Shown here: positions 8,511-17,455 of the stretch, one piece after another
Numbering within the stretch: the first letter of the stretch is position 1
How the letters are laid out: the number at the start of each line of letters is the position of its first letter
DNA from: Pseudomonas multiresinivorans
Lineage (GTDB): Bacteria > Pseudomonadota > Gammaproteobacteria > Pseudomonadales > Pseudomonadaceae
Length of the DNA: 64,000 bases
Reading direction: 5' to 3'
NCBI RefSeq assembly: GCF_012971725.1
Contig: NZ_CP048833.1
Span: 5,394,001 to 5,458,000 of the forward strand
Position numbers and translations under genes: made by a program
Notes under the pieces: model-generated
The model's input: the letters and a program-made list of their open reading frames with translations, nothing else
The model's database searches: none
Told to the model about the DNA's origin: nothing

Positions 8511-9293
8511 ATGACCGTCACCATCAAGACGCCCGAAGACATCGAGAAAATGCGCGTCGCCGGCCGCCTGGCCGCCGAAGTGCTGGAAATGATCGGCGAA
8601 CACGTCAAGCCCGGCGTCACCACCGATGAGCTGGACCGTCTCTGCCACGACTACATCGTCAATGTGCAGAAGGCCATTCCCGCGCCGCTGAACTACAAGG
8701 GCTTCCCCAAGTCGATCTGCACCTCGATCAACCACGTGGTGTGCCACGGCATTCCCAATGAGAAGCCGCTCAAGGAAGGCGACATCGTCAACATCGATGT
8801 CACCGTCATCAAGGACGGCTACCACGGCGACACCAGCAAGATGTTCTCGGTGGGCAAGACCCCGGAATGGGCTGACCGCCTCTGCCAGATCACCCAGGAA
8901 TGCCTGTACAAGGGCATTGCGCTGGTCAAACCGGGCGCACGCCTGGGCGACATCGGCGAAGTGATCCAGAAATACGCCGAGAAGAACGGCTTCTCCGTGG
9001 TGCGCGAGTATTGCGGCCACGGCATCGGCAAGGTATTCCACGAGGAGCCGCAGGTGCTGCACTACGGCCGCGCCGGCACCGGCCTGGAACTCAAGGAAGG
9101 CATGATCTTCACCATCGAGCCGATGATCAACCAGGGCCGCCCGGAAACCCGCCTGCTGGGCGACGGCTGGACCGCCATCACCAAGGACCGCAAGCTGTCC
9201 GCGCAGTGGGAGCACACGGTGCTGGTCACCGCTGACGGCTACGAGATCCTGACCCTGCGCAACGACGAAAGCTTCCCGCGCACGCCGGCCTGA
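8511..9293 (+). CDS. map: Methionine aminopeptidase, type I
   Basis: This enzyme removes the N-terminal formyl-cleaved methionine from nascent proteins. The 260-residue pita-bread-fold protein shows the metal ligands in context: NIDVTVIKDGYHGDTS (two Asp), CGHGIG (His), IFTIEPM (Glu) and the C-terminal Glu in QWEHTVLV. The substrate His is in NHVVCHG. The gene is divergent from rpsB. This is the usual place for the housekeeping map copy. Confidence 0.96.
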   Translation: MTVTIKTPEDIEKMRVAGRLAAEVLEMIGEHVKPGVTTDELDRLCHDYIVNVQKAIPAPLNYKGFPKSICTSINHVVCHGIPNEKPLKEGDIVNIDVTVIKDGYHGDTSKMFSVGKTPEWADRLCQITQECLYKGIALVKPGARLGDIGEVIQKYAEKNGFSVVREYCGHGIGKVFHEEPQVLHYGRAGTGLELKEGMIFTIEPMINQGRPETRLLGDGWTAITKDRKLSAQWEHTVLVTADGYEILTLRNDESFPRTPA

Positions 9294-9360
9294 CCGGAAG
9301 CGGTTTGCAATCTCGCCGACGGCTGGGTAGAACATAGAAATCCCGGCCCGGCACAGCCGC

Positions 9361-9388
9361 CGGGCCTGGCGCCAAGCGCCCAGGCCCG
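9361..9388 (+). other. Strong GC hairpin in the map-glnD gap
   Basis: CGGGCCTGGCGC, loop CAA and GCGCCCAGGCCCG form a near-perfect 12-bp stem with one bulge, 50 nt before the glnD start. There is no T-run on either side. It may act in mRNA stability or in attenuation between map and glnD. No function can be claimed. Confidence 0.4.
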
Positions 9389-9439
9389 ACCGCCCTCTTG
9401 CCCCTGCCCTCCCCTAAGCCATTGATCAGGAAGGCCGCC

Positions 9440-12139
9440 ATGCCGCAGGTGGATCCCGAGTTGTTCGACCGTGGGCAGTTCCAGGCGGAACTGGCCCTCA
9501 AATCCAGCCCCATCGCCGCCTTCAAGAAGGCCATTCGTCAGGCCAACGAAGTGCTGGATAGCCGCTTCAACGGCGGCCGCGACATCCGCCGACTGATCGA
9601 GGATCGCGCCTGGTTCGTCGACCAGATCCTGCAGCAGGCCTGGAATCGCTTCGACTGGGGCGACGACGCCGACATCGCGCTGGTCGCCGTGGGCGGTTAT
9701 GGCCGCGGCGAGTTGCACCCGCACTCGGACATCGACCTGCTGATCCTGCTGGACAGCGAAGACCAGGAGATTTTCCGCGAGCCCATCGAAGGCTTCCTCA
9801 CCCTGCTGTGGGACATCGGCCTGGAAGTCGGCCAGAGCGTGCGCTCCGTGGCCGAGTGTGCCGAGGAAGCGCGCGCCGACCTCACCGTGGTCACCAACCT
9901 GATGGAGTGCCGGACCATCTCCGGCCCGGACAGCCTGCGCCAGCGCATGCTCGAAGCCACCAGCGCCAAGCAGATGTGGCCCAGCGGCCAGTTCTACCTG
10001 GCCAAGCGCAAGGAACAGATTCACCGCCACACCAAATACAACGACACCGAATACAACCTCGAACCCAACGTGAAGGGCTCGCCCGGCGGCCTGCGCGACA
10101 TTCAGACGCTGCTCTGGGTCGCCCGCCGGCATTTCGGCAGCCTCAACCTGCACGCGCTGGTGCGCGAGGGGTTCCTGGTCGAGAGCGAATGCGCGGTGCT
10201 GGCCTCCAGCCAGGAATTCCTCTGGAAAGTCCGCTACGCCCTGCACATGCTCGCCGGCCGCGCCGAAGACCGCCTGCTGTTCGATCACCAGCGGCGTATT
10301 GCCGGGATGCTCGGCTATGAAGGCAACGACGCCAAGCTGGCCGTCGAGCGCTTCATGCAGAAGTACTACCGCGTGGTGATGGCGGTGTCCGAGTTGAACG
10401 ACCTGATCACCCAGCACTTCGAGGAAGTGATTCTGCGGGCCGGCGAGAACGGCCAGATCCAGTCGCTCAACAGCCGTTTCCAGCTGCGCGACGGCTACCT
10501 GGAAGTCACCCACGCCAACGTCTTCAAGCGCACCCCGTTCGCCCTGCTGGAAATCTTCGTGCTGCTCGCCCAGCACCCCGAGATCAAGGGCGTGCGCGCC
10601 GATACGATCCGGCTGCTGCGCGACAGCCGCCACCTGATCGACGACGACTTCCGCCACGACATCCGCAACACCAGCCTGTTCATCGAGCTGTTCAAGTGCA
10701 AGGAAGGCATCCACCGCAACCTGCGGCGGATGAACCGCTACGGCATCCTCGGCCGCTACCTGCCGGAGTTCGGTCTGATTGTCGGGCAGATGCAGCACGA
10801 CCTGTTCCACATCTATACGGTGGACGCGCACACCCTCAACCTGATCAAGCACCTGCGCAAGCTGCGCCGCCCGGACATGGCGGAGAAGTACCCGCTGGCC
10901 AGCAAGATCATGGAGCGCCTGCCCAAGCCCGAGCTGATCTACATCGCCGGTCTCTACCACGACATCGCCAAGGGCCGTGGCGGCGACCACTCGGAACTGG
11001 GCGCGGTGGACGCCGAGCACTTCTGCCAGCGCCACCAGTTGCCGCCGTGGGACACCAACCTGGTGTCCTGGCTGGTGCAGAACCACCTGATCATGTCCAC
11101 CACGGCCCAGCGCAAGGACCTGTCCGACCCGCAGGTGATCTACGATTTCGCCCAGTTGATGGGCAACCAGACCTACCTGGACTACCTCTACGTACTTACC
11201 GTCGCCGACATCAACGCCACCAACCCGACCCTATGGAACTCCTGGCGCGCCAGCCTGCTGCGCCAGCTCTACACCGAGACCAAGCGCGCCCTGCGCCGCG
11301 GCCTGGAGAACCCGGTGGACCGCGAAGAGCAGATTCGCCAGACACAGAGCGCTGCCATCGACATCCTGGTGCGCGGCGGTATCGACCAGGACGACGCCGA
11401 GCAGCTCTGGAGCCAGCTGGGCGACGACTACTTCCTGCGCCACACCGCCGCCGACGTCGCCTGGCATACCGAGGCGATCCTCCAGCACCCGGACGACGGC
11501 ACGCCGCTGGTGCTGATCAAGGAAACAGCCCAGCGCGAATTCGAGGGTGGCACGCAGATCTTCATCTATGCCGGCGACCAGCATGACTTCTTCGCCGTGA
11601 CCGTGGCCGCGATGGACCAGCTCAACCTGAACATTCAGGACGCGCGAATCATCACTTCGACCAGCCTGTTCACCCTCGACACCTACATAGTGCTCGACGC
11701 AGATGGCGGCTCGATCGGCAACAATCCGTCCCGAGTCGAGGAAATTCGCGAGGGATTGGTCAACGCCCTGAAGGACCCGGACGAATACCCGACCATCATC
11801 CAGCGCCGCGTCCCGCGCCAGCTCAAGCACTTCGCCTTCAACCCGCAGGTGACTATCTCCACCGACGCGGCGCGCCAGGTCAGCGTGCTCGAAGTGATAG
11901 CACCGGACCGCCCCGGCCTGCTCGCGCGGATCGGCGGGCTGTTCCTGGACTTCGACCTGTCGGTGCAGAACGCCAAGATCGCCACCCTGGGCGAACGCGT
12001 GGAAGACGTGTTCTTCGTCACCGATGCGCACAACCAGCCGCTCTCCGACCCCGAGCTGTGCAAGCGCATCCAGACCGCCCTGGTCGATATCCTTTCCGAC
12101 GGCGGCCAGCAGAGCATGCCGGTACGCATCAGCATTTAG
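9440..12139 (+). CDS. glnD: Bifunctional uridylyltransferase/uridylyl-removing enzyme GlnD
   Basis: GlnD is the primary nitrogen sensor. It uridylylates PII when glutamine is low and deuridylylates it when glutamine is high. The 899-residue protein has the nucleotidyltransferase motif GGYGRGELHPHSDIDLL near residue 87 and the GlnD-type middle region with YNLEPNVKGSPGGLRDIQTL. The HD hydrolase domain (LYHDIAKGRGGDHSELGA) is near residue 510, and two ACT domains occupy roughly the last 190 residues. The start at 9440, after an AGGAAGG site, fits the family N terminus (MPQVDPELFDRGQFQ). The open frame from 9398 is longer but not conserved-looking. Confidence 0.96.
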   Translation: MPQVDPELFDRGQFQAELALKSSPIAAFKKAIRQANEVLDSRFNGGRDIRRLIEDRAWFVDQILQQAWNRFDWGDDADIALVAVGGYGRGELHPHSDIDLLILLDSEDQEIFREPIEGFLTLLWDIGLEVGQSVRSVAECAEEARADLTVVTNLMECRTISGPDSLRQRMLEATSAKQMWPSGQFYLAKRKEQIHRHTKYNDTEYNLEPNVKGSPGGLRDIQTLLWVARRHFGSLNLHALVREGFLVESECAVLASSQEFLWKVRYALHMLAGRAEDRLLFDHQRRIAGMLGYEGNDAKLAVERFMQKYYRVVMAVSELNDLITQHFEEVILRAGENGQIQSLNSRFQLRDGYLEVTHANVFKRTPFALLEIFVLLAQHPEIKGVRADTIRLLRDSRHLIDDDFRHDIRNTSLFIELFKCKEGIHRNLRRMNRYGILGRYLPEFGLIVGQMQHDLFHIYTVDAHTLNLIKHLRKLRRPDMAEKYPLASKIMERLPKPELIYIAGLYHDIAKGRGGDHSELGAVDAEHFCQRHQLPPWDTNLVSWLVQNHLIMSTTAQRKDLSDPQVIYDFAQLMGNQTYLDYLYVLTVADINATNPTLWNSWRASLLRQLYTETKRALRRGLENPVDREEQIRQTQSAAIDILVRGGIDQDDAEQLWSQLGDDYFLRHTAADVAWHTEAILQHPDDGTPLVLIKETAQREFEGGTQIFIYAGDQHDFFAVTVAAMDQLNLNIQDARIITSTSLFTLDTYIVLDADGGSIGNNPSRVEEIREGLVNALKDPDEYPTIIQRRVPRQLKHFAFNPQVTISTDAARQVSVLEVIAPDRPGLLARIGGLFLDFDLSVQNAKIATLGERVEDVFFVTDAHNQPLSDPELCKRIQTALVDILSDGGQQSMPVRISI

Positions 12140-12168
12140 TCAGACTTTAGAAAGAAAGAGCCTTGCCC

Positions 12169-13365
12169 ATGAATCCTGCCCTCGACTCGCTCCAGCCCTA
12201 CCCCTTCGAGAAGCTCCGCGCCCTGCTGGCCGGCGCCCAGCCGCCGGCGGAGCTGAAGCCGATCGCGCTGTCCATCGGCGAACCCAAGCACCGCTCGCCG
12301 GAGTTCGTCGCCAAGGCCCTGGCCGATAGCCTCGACCAGTTGGCCGTCTATCCGACCACCCTGGGCATCCCTGCGCTGCGCGAGGCCATTGCCGCCTGGT
12401 GCGAGCGCCGCTTCAAGGTACCGGCCGGCTGGCTGGACGCTGCGCGCCACGTGCTGCCGGTGAACGGCACCCGCGAAGCGCTGTTCGCTTTCACCCAGAC
12501 CGTGGTCGACCGCAACGCCAAGGGCCTGGTGATCAGCCCGAACCCGTTCTACCAGATCTACGAAGGCGCGGCCCTGCTGGCCGGCGCCGAGCCGCACTAC
12601 CTGCCGTGCCTGGAAGACAACGGCTTCAACCCGGACTTCGACGCCGTACCGGCGGACATCTGGGCACGCTGCCAGATTCTCTTCCTCTGCTCGCCGGGCA
12701 ACCCCACCGGTGCGCTGGTGCCGCTGGAAACCCTGAAGAAGCTGATCGCCCTGGCCGACGAGCACGACTTCGTGATCGCCGCCGACGAGTGCTACAGCGA
12801 GCTGTACTTCGACGAGCAGAACCCGCCGGCCGGCCTGCTGACCGCCTGCGCCGAACTGGGCCGCTCGGACTTCAAGCGCTGCGTGGTGTTCCACAGCCTC
12901 TCCAAGCGCTCCAACCTGCCGGGCCTGCGCTCGGGCTTCGTCGCCGGCGATGCCGAGGTACTGAAGAAATTCCTCCTGTACCGCACCTACCACGGCTGCG
13001 CCATGCCGGTTCAGACCCAACTGGCCAGTGTCGCGGCCTGGAAGGACGAAGACCACGTGCGCGCCAACCGCGACCTGTACCGCGAGAAGTTCGATGCCGT
13101 GCTGGACATCCTCGGCGGAGTGCTCGACGTGCAGCGCCCGGACGGCAGCTTCTACCTGTGGGCGAAAACTCCGGTTGCCGACACCGAGTTCTGCCGCGGC
13201 CTGTTCGACCAGCAGCACGTCACCGTGGTGCCGGGCTCCTACCTGTCCCGCGAAGTGAACGGCGAGAACCCCGGCGCTAACCGAGTACGCATGGCGCTTG
13301 TGGCTCCGCTGGCTGAGTGCGTGGAAGCGGCCGAGCGGATCAAGCAGTACGTACAGAGCCTGTAA
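12169..13365 (+). CDS. dapC: Succinyldiaminopimelate aminotransferase
   Basis: This is a class I/II PLP aminotransferase, 398 residues. It matches the Pseudomonas DapC that converts N-succinyl-2-amino-6-ketopimelate to succinyl-diaminopimelate in lysine and peptidoglycan synthesis. The PLP lysine is in SLSKRSNLPGLRSGF. Other family features are LCSPGNPTGALVP, AADECYSELYFDE and the C-terminal RVRMALVA. The start at 12169 is used rather than the ATG two codons earlier. dapD (16326) and dapE (23043), the flanking pathway steps, are also in this window but not adjacent. Confidence 0.93.
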   Translation: MNPALDSLQPYPFEKLRALLAGAQPPAELKPIALSIGEPKHRSPEFVAKALADSLDQLAVYPTTLGIPALREAIAAWCERRFKVPAGWLDAARHVLPVNGTREALFAFTQTVVDRNAKGLVISPNPFYQIYEGAALLAGAEPHYLPCLEDNGFNPDFDAVPADIWARCQILFLCSPGNPTGALVPLETLKKLIALADEHDFVIAADECYSELYFDEQNPPAGLLTACAELGRSDFKRCVVFHSLSKRSNLPGLRSGFVAGDAEVLKKFLLYRTYHGCAMPVQTQLASVAAWKDEDHVRANRDLYREKFDAVLDILGGVLDVQRPDGSFYLWAKTPVADTEFCRGLFDQQHVTVVPGSYLSREVNGENPGANRVRMALVAPLAECVEAAERIKQYVQSL

Positions 13366-13374
13366 GGCCTCACC

Positions 13375-13454
13375 TGTAGGAGCGAGCTCGCTCGCGAACA
13401 GAGCTACCCGGCAGCTCCAGCGCCAAACTGTTCGCGAGCAAGCTCGCTCCTACA
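13375..13454. repeat. REP doublet (paired inverted palindromes)
   Basis: An 80-bp imperfect palindrome begins TGTAGGAGCGAGCTCGCTCG and ends CGAGCAAGCTCGCTCCTACA. It lies between the convergent dapC and antiporter genes. It is one member of the main REP family of this genome, also seen at 22859, 48492, 53631 and 62528. Confidence 0.9.
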
Positions 13455-13462
13455 AGGTCCTG

Positions 13463-15124
13463 CTACACCCAGCGCCCCGCCTTGCTGGTCACCCAGGCTT
13501 CCTGGCTGTCCAGCTCGCCCAGCACCTCGCGCATGGTCTCGTCGTCGATCTCATGCTCACGACGCATCCGGTACAGCTCCAGGCGCTGCGCCCGCAACGC
13601 CTTGATGCGCAGCGCCTGATCGGCCAGTTCCAGGCTGCGAGCGCGCTCGCGGGCCTCCAGGGAGTCCGGCGCCGGGTCCAGTTCGTGGCGATACTCGGCC
13701 ATCAGCCGCGCTTTCACCTCTGCCAGACGCGCCGCTTCGTCGGCATCCGCACCGTCGCGCGTGGGCATTTCCTCGCCTTCCAGCATGTGGATGGCCGCCG
13801 CCGCGGTCTTGCGCCACACCGACTGCACTTCGCGCTCGCGCTGGTCATTGCTGGCTGCCGGCAGGCCGCGCAGAAGGATCGGCAGGCCGATGGTGGCGGC
13901 GATCAGCGACACCAGGATCACCCCGGTGGCGATGAAGATGATCAGGTCGCGCTGCGGGAAAGCCGAGCCATCTAGCAACAGCAGCGGTACCGAGAGCACA
14001 CCGGCCAGCGTCACCGCCCCGCGCACCCCGCCCAGCGCCGAGATTGCCGACAACCGCAGCACCGGCTCGCCCGAACGCCCGCCCAGCTCTATCCCCCACC
14101 ACTGCTCGAAGCGCACCGATACCTTCCAGTAGCACCAGACCCAGCCGAAACGCAGCAGGATCAGCACGGCGAACACCGCCAGCACGTAGAACAGCAGCAG
14201 CGACGAGCGCCACATCACGTCATCGGCATGGTGGGAGACCGATTTCAGGATGTCCGGCAACTGCAGGCCGAGCAGCAGGAACACCACGCCATTAAAGGCG
14301 AACTCCAGCATCGACCAGACGCTGCGGTTGAGCAGGCGCGTGTTGGTCTGCCGCGGCAGCAGGTCGGCCCAGCTCTGCATCATGCCGGCCGCCACCGCCG
14401 CCAGGATGCCGGAAACCCCGAGCTCCTCGGCGATCATGTAGCAGGCGAAGGGCAACAGCAGCATCAGCACCACGTGGGTCGCCGGATCATCCCAGCCGCG
14501 ACGGATCATCCAGGCGCGAATGCGCCCCAGCAGCCAGCTGATGAACACCCCGCAGGCCAGCCCGCCAACCGCCACCAGCAGGAAGCTCAGGCTGGCGTCC
14601 ACCAGCGAGAAAGTACCGGTCATGGCAGCAGCGATGGCGAACTTGAAGGCGACCAGGCCGGAGGCGTCGTTCATCAGCGCCTCGCCCTGCAACACGTGCA
14701 TCAGGCGCCTGGGAAGGCGGTCCTGGGCGATGGCCGAAACCGCCAGCGCATCGGTTGGCGACAGCACCGCCGCCAGGGCGAAGGCGGCAGCCCAGGGTAT
14801 CTCGGGAATCAGCAGGTGGATGAAGACGCCGCCGCCGAGCACGGTGAACAGCACCAGGGCGAAGGCCAGGGTGAGGATCGGCCAGCGCATCCTCCAGAAC
14901 TCGCCCTTGGGCATGCGCCAGCCATCGGCGAACAGCAGCGGCGGGATGAACAGGAACATGAACAGCTCGGGATCGAGCGCCACGTGCAGCCCCAGGCTCG
15001 GCCAGGCGAGCATGGCGCCGGCGACGATCTGGATCAGCGGCAGGGGCAGCGGGATCAGTTGAGCGGCGAGCCGGGTTCCCCCCACGACCAGCAGCAGGAT
15101 CAACACGGTGTAAACGGTTTGCAT
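13463..15124 (-). CDS. CPA1-family Na+/H+ antiporter
   Basis: This is a 553-residue inner-membrane cation/proton antiporter of the NhaP/CPA1 type. About 12 membrane segments fill residues 1-400. The family motifs AVLSPTDALAVSAI and GEALMNDASGLVAFKF, with the ion-binding Asp residues, are clear. A hydrophilic C-terminal tail of about 150 residues, rich in Arg and Glu and probably helical, follows. The start at 15124 (MQTVYTVLILLLVVGG) places the first membrane segment at the N terminus; the frame is open upstream. The transported ion cannot be read from the sequence. It is transcribed toward dapC. Confidence 0.9.
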   Translation of the reverse strand: MQTVYTVLILLLVVGGTRLAAQLIPLPLPLIQIVAGAMLAWPSLGLHVALDPELFMFLFIPPLLFADGWRMPKGEFWRMRWPILTLAFALVLFTVLGGGVFIHLLIPEIPWAAAFALAAVLSPTDALAVSAIAQDRLPRRLMHVLQGEALMNDASGLVAFKFAIAAAMTGTFSLVDASLSFLLVAVGGLACGVFISWLLGRIRAWMIRRGWDDPATHVVLMLLLPFACYMIAEELGVSGILAAVAAGMMQSWADLLPRQTNTRLLNRSVWSMLEFAFNGVVFLLLGLQLPDILKSVSHHADDVMWRSSLLLFYVLAVFAVLILLRFGWVWCYWKVSVRFEQWWGIELGGRSGEPVLRLSAISALGGVRGAVTLAGVLSVPLLLLDGSAFPQRDLIIFIATGVILVSLIAATIGLPILLRGLPAASNDQREREVQSVWRKTAAAAIHMLEGEEMPTRDGADADEAARLAEVKARLMAEYRHELDPAPDSLEARERARSLELADQALRIKALRAQRLELYRMRREHEIDDETMREVLGELDSQEAWVTSKAGRWV

Positions 15125-15294
15125 CGTCGAACTCCAACACAGCCATCCATTGAAACACCCATCGCGGAGCGGATCAGCCACGCTTCGGGCAAAAAACTGT
15201 TGCAACACGCCGGCCTCCCGGCGGCGTCCCGCAAGGCGCTGGGAAATGGCATAATCCCGCGCCTGAAAAAAGCATCGAAAAGGAGTAGCGCCCC

Positions 15295-15645
15295 GTGAGC
15301 GAGCGGACGCTGTATGGAATCAAAGCCTGCGACACCATGAAGAAGGCCCGTACCTGGCTGGAAGAACATGGCGTCGACTACGCCTTCCACGACTACAAGA
15401 CTAGCGGAATAGACCGCGCGCACCTGGAGCAATGGTGCAACGAGCATGGCTGGGAGACTGTCCTGAACCGTGCCGGCACCACGTTCCGCAAGCTCGACGA
15501 CGCGCAGAAGGCCGATATCGACCAGGCCAAGGCCATCGAACTGATGGTGGCGCAGCCGTCGATGATCAAGCGCCCGGTGCTGGACCTGGGTGATCGCACC
15601 CTGGTCGGCTTCAAGCCCGACGCCTACGCTGCGGCGCTGGCCTGA
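15295..15645 (+). CDS. ArsC/Spx-like YffB-family protein
   Basis: This is a small 116-residue thioredoxin-fold protein of the ArsC/Spx/YffB family. It begins with GTG after a good AAAAGGAG site. The N-terminal active-site segment is YGIKACDTMKKARTWLEE, with a single Cys near residue 12. The later conserved parts are TTFRKLDD and MIKRPVLDLGDRTLVGF. YffB proteins have been suggested to be glutathione-dependent thiol reductases, and true arsenate reductase activity is doubtful. A LysE-type gene follows after 11 nt. Confidence 0.85.
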   Translation: MSERTLYGIKACDTMKKARTWLEEHGVDYAFHDYKTSGIDRAHLEQWCNEHGWETVLNRAGTTFRKLDDAQKADIDQAKAIELMVAQPSMIKRPVLDLGDRTLVGFKPDAYAAALA

Positions 15646-15656
15646 GCACTGCCACG

Positions 15657-16283
15657 ATGAGCATCGCCTGGGCCCTGTTCCTCCCTGCCTGCTTCGCCCT
15701 GAACCTGGCGCCGGGACCGAACAACCTGCTGTCGCTGAACAACGCCGCACGCTTCGGCCTGCTGCGCGCCACCGTCGCGGGCGGCGGTCGGCTGGTCGCC
15801 TTCGCCGGCATGCTCTCCCTGGCCGCCTCCGGCCTGGCGCTGGTGCTGCAGGCCTCGGCCTGGCTGTTCCTGGCGATCAAGCTGGTGGGCGCCGGCTACC
15901 TGCTGTGGCTGGCCGTGCAGCTGTGGCGCGCGCCGACAGCTAACCTGTCCGTCGATGGCGCCCCGGCTAACGCCACCAGCCTGTGGCGCCTGGCTCGCCA
16001 GGAATTTCTGGTTGCGGCTGGAAATCCGAAAGCCATCCTGATCTTCACCGCCTTCCTGCCGCAGTTTGTCGATCCGCGTCAGGCCGTGGGCGCCCAGTTC
16101 GCCCAACTCGGCGCTGCCTTCCTGCTGCTGGAATGGCTGGCCATCGCTCTTTACGGGCTCGCCGGGGTCCGCCTCGGCAAGCTGCTCGCCGGCGCACGCG
16201 CACGGCGCCTGTTCAACCGTGGTTGTGCCGCGCTGCTGGGCAGCGCCGGGCTGGGCCTGCTGCTCAGTCGCCGTCCGGCCTGA
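15657..16283 (+). CDS. LysE/RhtB-family exporter
   Basis: This is a 208-residue integral membrane protein of the amino-acid exporter superfamily, with about six hydrophobic segments. The N-terminal family motif FALNLAPGPNNLLSLNNAARFG is present, and NPKAILIFTAFLPQFVDP lies in the middle. Its substrate cannot be read from the sequence; related proteins export lysine, threonine, homoserine or their analogues. It is co-directional with the YffB-like gene and dapD, so the three may be cotranscribed. Its closeness to dapD is suggestive only. Confidence 0.85.
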   Translation: MSIAWALFLPACFALNLAPGPNNLLSLNNAARFGLLRATVAGGGRLVAFAGMLSLAASGLALVLQASAWLFLAIKLVGAGYLLWLAVQLWRAPTANLSVDGAPANATSLWRLARQEFLVAAGNPKAILIFTAFLPQFVDPRQAVGAQFAQLGAAFLLLEWLAIALYGLAGVRLGKLLAGARARRLFNRGCAALLGSAGLGLLLSRRPA

Positions 16284-16325
16284 CCGAATTCATTCTTCGA
16301 GAATCTCTTTCAAGGAATCCCCCTC

Positions 16326-17360
16326 ATGTCGAAATCCCTGTTCAGCATCGCTTTCGGTGTCGGCACCCAGAACCGCCAGGGCAACTGGCTGGAAGTCTTC
16401 TACGCGCAGCCGCTGCTCAACCCCAGCGCCGAACTGGTCGCAGCCATCAGCCCGCTGCTGAACTATGAAGGCGGCAACCAGGCGATTGCCTTCACCGCCC
16501 ACCAGGCCTACCAGCTGGCCGACGCCGTCGAGACCGTCGACGCCGCCCAGGCCGCCCTGCTCAACCGCCTGGCCGAAAGCCAGAAGCCGCTGGTCGCCAC
16601 CCTGCTGGCCGACGACGCCGCCCCCAGCTCCACCCCGGAGGCGTACCTGAAGCTGCACCTGCTGTCCCATCGCCTGGTCAAGCCGCACGGCCTGAACCTG
16701 ACCGGCATCTTCCCGCTGCTGCCGAACGTGGCCTGGACCAACCAGGGCGCCGTCGACCTGGCCGAACTGGCCGAACTGCAACTGGAAGCGCGCCTGAAGG
16801 GCAAGCTGCTGGAAGTCTTCTCGGTGGACAAGTTCCCGAAGATGACCGACTACGTTGTCCCGGCCGGCGTACGCATCGCCGACACCGCCCGCGTACGCCT
16901 GGGCGCCTACATCGGTGAAGGCACCACCGTGATGCACGAAGGCTTCGTCAACTTCAATGCCGGCACCCAGGGCCCGGGCATGATCGAAGGCCGCGTCTCC
17001 GCGGGCGTGTTCGTCGGCAAGGGCTCGGACCTGGGCGGCGGCTGCTCCACCATGGGCACCCTGTCCGGCGGCGGCAACATCGTCATCAGCGTCGGCGAAG
17101 GCTGCCTGATCGGCGCCAACGCCGGCATCGGCATCCCGCTGGGCGACCGCAACATCGTCGAAGCCGGCCTGTACGTCACCGCTGGCACCAAGATCGCCGT
17201 ACTGGACGACCAGAACGCCCTGGTCAAAGTGGTCAAGGGCCGCGACCTGGCCGGCCAGGCCGACCTGCTGTTCCGCCGCAACTCCCAGACCGGCGCCGTC
17301 GAGTGCAAGACCAACAAGACCGCGATCGAGCTGAACGAAGCGCTGCACGCGCACAACTAA
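16326..17360 (+). CDS. dapD: Tetrahydrodipicolinate N-succinyltransferase
   Basis: DapD succinylates tetrahydrodipicolinate with succinyl-CoA, the step before DapC. The 344-residue protein is the longer pseudomonad/actinobacterial form: an N-terminal alpha/beta domain of about 180 residues and then a left-handed beta-helix of hexapeptide repeats (VRLGAYIGEGTTVMHEGFV through GEGCLIGANAGIGIPLG). The C-terminal part contains KTNKTAIELNEALH. An AAGGAATCC-type site precedes the ATG. A terminator follows at 17407. Confidence 0.95.
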   Translation: MSKSLFSIAFGVGTQNRQGNWLEVFYAQPLLNPSAELVAAISPLLNYEGGNQAIAFTAHQAYQLADAVETVDAAQAALLNRLAESQKPLVATLLADDAAPSSTPEAYLKLHLLSHRLVKPHGLNLTGIFPLLPNVAWTNQGAVDLAELAELQLEARLKGKLLEVFSVDKFPKMTDYVVPAGVRIADTARVRLGAYIGEGTTVMHEGFVNFNAGTQGPGMIEGRVSAGVFVGKGSDLGGGCSTMGTLSGGGNIVISVGEGCLIGANAGIGIPLGDRNIVEAGLYVTAGTKIAVLDDQNALVKVVKGRDLAGQADLLFRRNSQTGAVECKTNKTAIELNEALHAHN

Positions 17361-17406
17361 GCTGGGCGCCCCCGCTGATGCGGGGTACGCACTAAGCTTG
17401 GAGAAG

Positions 17407-17428
17407 CGGGGGCTGCGGCCCCCGTTTT
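17407..17428 (+). terminator. Intrinsic terminator after dapD
   Basis: CGGGGG, a 6-nt loop and CCCCCG are followed by TTTT, 47 nt past the dapD stop and 28 nt before csdA. This ends the yffB-like/lysE/dapD unit. Confidence 0.8.
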
Positions 17429-17455
17429 ACTTTTCCCGCAACCGGCCGCACGCCC

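Noticed and set aside
9239..11086. 615-residue open frame on the minus strand opposite glnD
   Set aside because: It is a shadow of glnD produced by high GC at third codon positions. Its product is His/Gln/Val-rich low-complexity sequence and glnD is clearly the gene.
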